64,000 nucleotides of DNA from Streptococcus oralis (GTDB taxonomy: Bacteria > Bacillota > Bacilli > Lactobacillales > Streptococcaceae): contig NZ_KQ969550.1 of NCBI RefSeq assembly GCF_001578945.1, positions 403,101 through 467,100 of the forward strand. Direction: 5' to 3'. The notes beneath the pieces are model-generated. The model did not search any database. It was not told the origin of the DNA and saw only the letters and a list, made by a program, of their open reading frames with translations. The position numbers were made by a program, and so were the translations under genes. Numbering within the stretch: the stretch's first letter is position 1; every line of letters starts with the position of its first letter. Of the stretch, positions 63,732 to 64,000 are shown one piece after another.

Positions 63732-64000
63732 ATGTCCCAATCATGTTTTTATACTATTCCCCTTTTTAGCACGCTCTCATATGATGAACTTCAGAGTATC
63801 CATAGTCTGTTTCACCATAAGAAATTTAAAAAGGGCGAGTTGATTTTCTCACCCTTTGACGAGGAAAGTTTAATCATTGTAAATAGAGGACAATTTAAGG
63901 TCTATCGTCTGACGAATGATGGAACCGAGCAATGCATTCGTATCATCGACAAAGGAAATTACGAAGGAGAAAACTATCTCTTTGAAGAGAACAATCAGGA
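63732..64000 (+). CDS. Crp/Fnr-family regulator, N-terminal part
   Basis: The gene runs off the right edge; 89 codons are visible. The sequence has the cyclic-nucleotide-binding beta-roll pattern: KKFKKGELIFSPFDEESLIIVNRGQFKVYRL and then RIIDKGNYEGENYLF. This is typical of Fnr/Flp-like regulators in streptococci. GGAG lies 6 bases before the ATG. It is divergent from nrdI; the NrdR boxes lie between them. The effector and the DNA-binding half are not visible. Confidence 0.8.
   Translation, partial: MSQSCFYTIPLFSTLSYDELQSIHSLFHHKKFKKGELIFSPFDEESLIIVNRGQFKVYRLTNDGTEQCIRIIDKGNYEGENYLFEENNQ

Overview
The window looks like chromosomal DNA from a mitis-group Streptococcus (S. mitis, S. oralis or S. 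pneumoniae relatives). The signs are low GC, a BOX repeat, a CibAB competence bacteriocin with a SigX-type promoter, SHP/Rgg peptide signalling, an arginine pathway limited to argG and argH, and host N-glycan genes resembling the pneumococcal Ngt transporter and the GH20-ROK-GH38-GH125 set. Gene order over roughly the first 41 kb resembles one arm of the pneumococcal chromosome from memory. From about 42 kb the content is more accessory.

Layout. 1-1.3 kb: a cut double-glycine peptide gene, a 21-residue SHP pheromone gene and its Rgg regulator, with divergent promoters framed by an inverted repeat. 1.4-3.5 kb: tsaD-rimI-tsaB. 3.6-4.2 kb: cibABC behind a SigX box. 4.3-7.3 kb: a small membrane protein, rpoY-rnjA and a Rossmann-fold reductase. 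7.6-12.2 kb: a BOX element, mnmG, two Nudix genes and mnmA with a long repeat-containing leader. 12.2-15.7 kb: an operon of an amino-acid-binding lipoprotein, argG and argH with an ArgR-like palindrome. 15.9-20.2 kb: a lactococcin 972-type bacteriocin operon headed by a 25-residue peptide ending in a Trp-Gly-Trp segment, facing a second Rgg-like regulator. 20.2-32.5 kb: LysM protein, serine dehydratase, HAD phosphatase, surface-sugar genes, an MFS transporter, a PadR-DUF1700-DUF4097 operon, a DUF4299-like protein and trhO.

32.6-38 kb: a 30-residue cationic peptide gene followed by a six-gene membrane/ABC/CPBP operon, again near a SigX-like box. 38.4-41.9 kb: the NgtS-type N-glycan ABC importer with a cre site. 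42.6-50.8 kb: an operon of GDPD, ABC importer, MgtC, a broken HAD gene and a LacI regulator fused to a solute-binding domain, with two LacI-type operators upstream. 51-51.8 kb: a decayed transporter locus. 51.9-58.9 kb: intracellular N-glycan breakdown enzymes. 59-63.6 kb: a class Ib ribonucleotide reductase operon, nrdI-nrdE-nrdF'-nrdF, with paired NrdR boxes. 63.7 kb onward: the start of a Crp/Fnr-type regulator.

How the parts work together. Three intact peptide or bacteriocin loci and one cut one lie in the first 38 kb. Two are wired to peptide-sensing Rgg regulators, and one or two to competence. The Ngt importer and the cytoplasmic glycosidases form an uptake-and-digestion route for host N-glycans. 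The most unusual locus is the reductase operon. It carries two small subunits in tandem: a normal NrdF, and a full-length paralog that lost two metal ligands (Asp to Ser, His to Asn) yet keeps the Tyr, the other four ligands and the C-terminal DDDYDF tail used to dock on NrdE.
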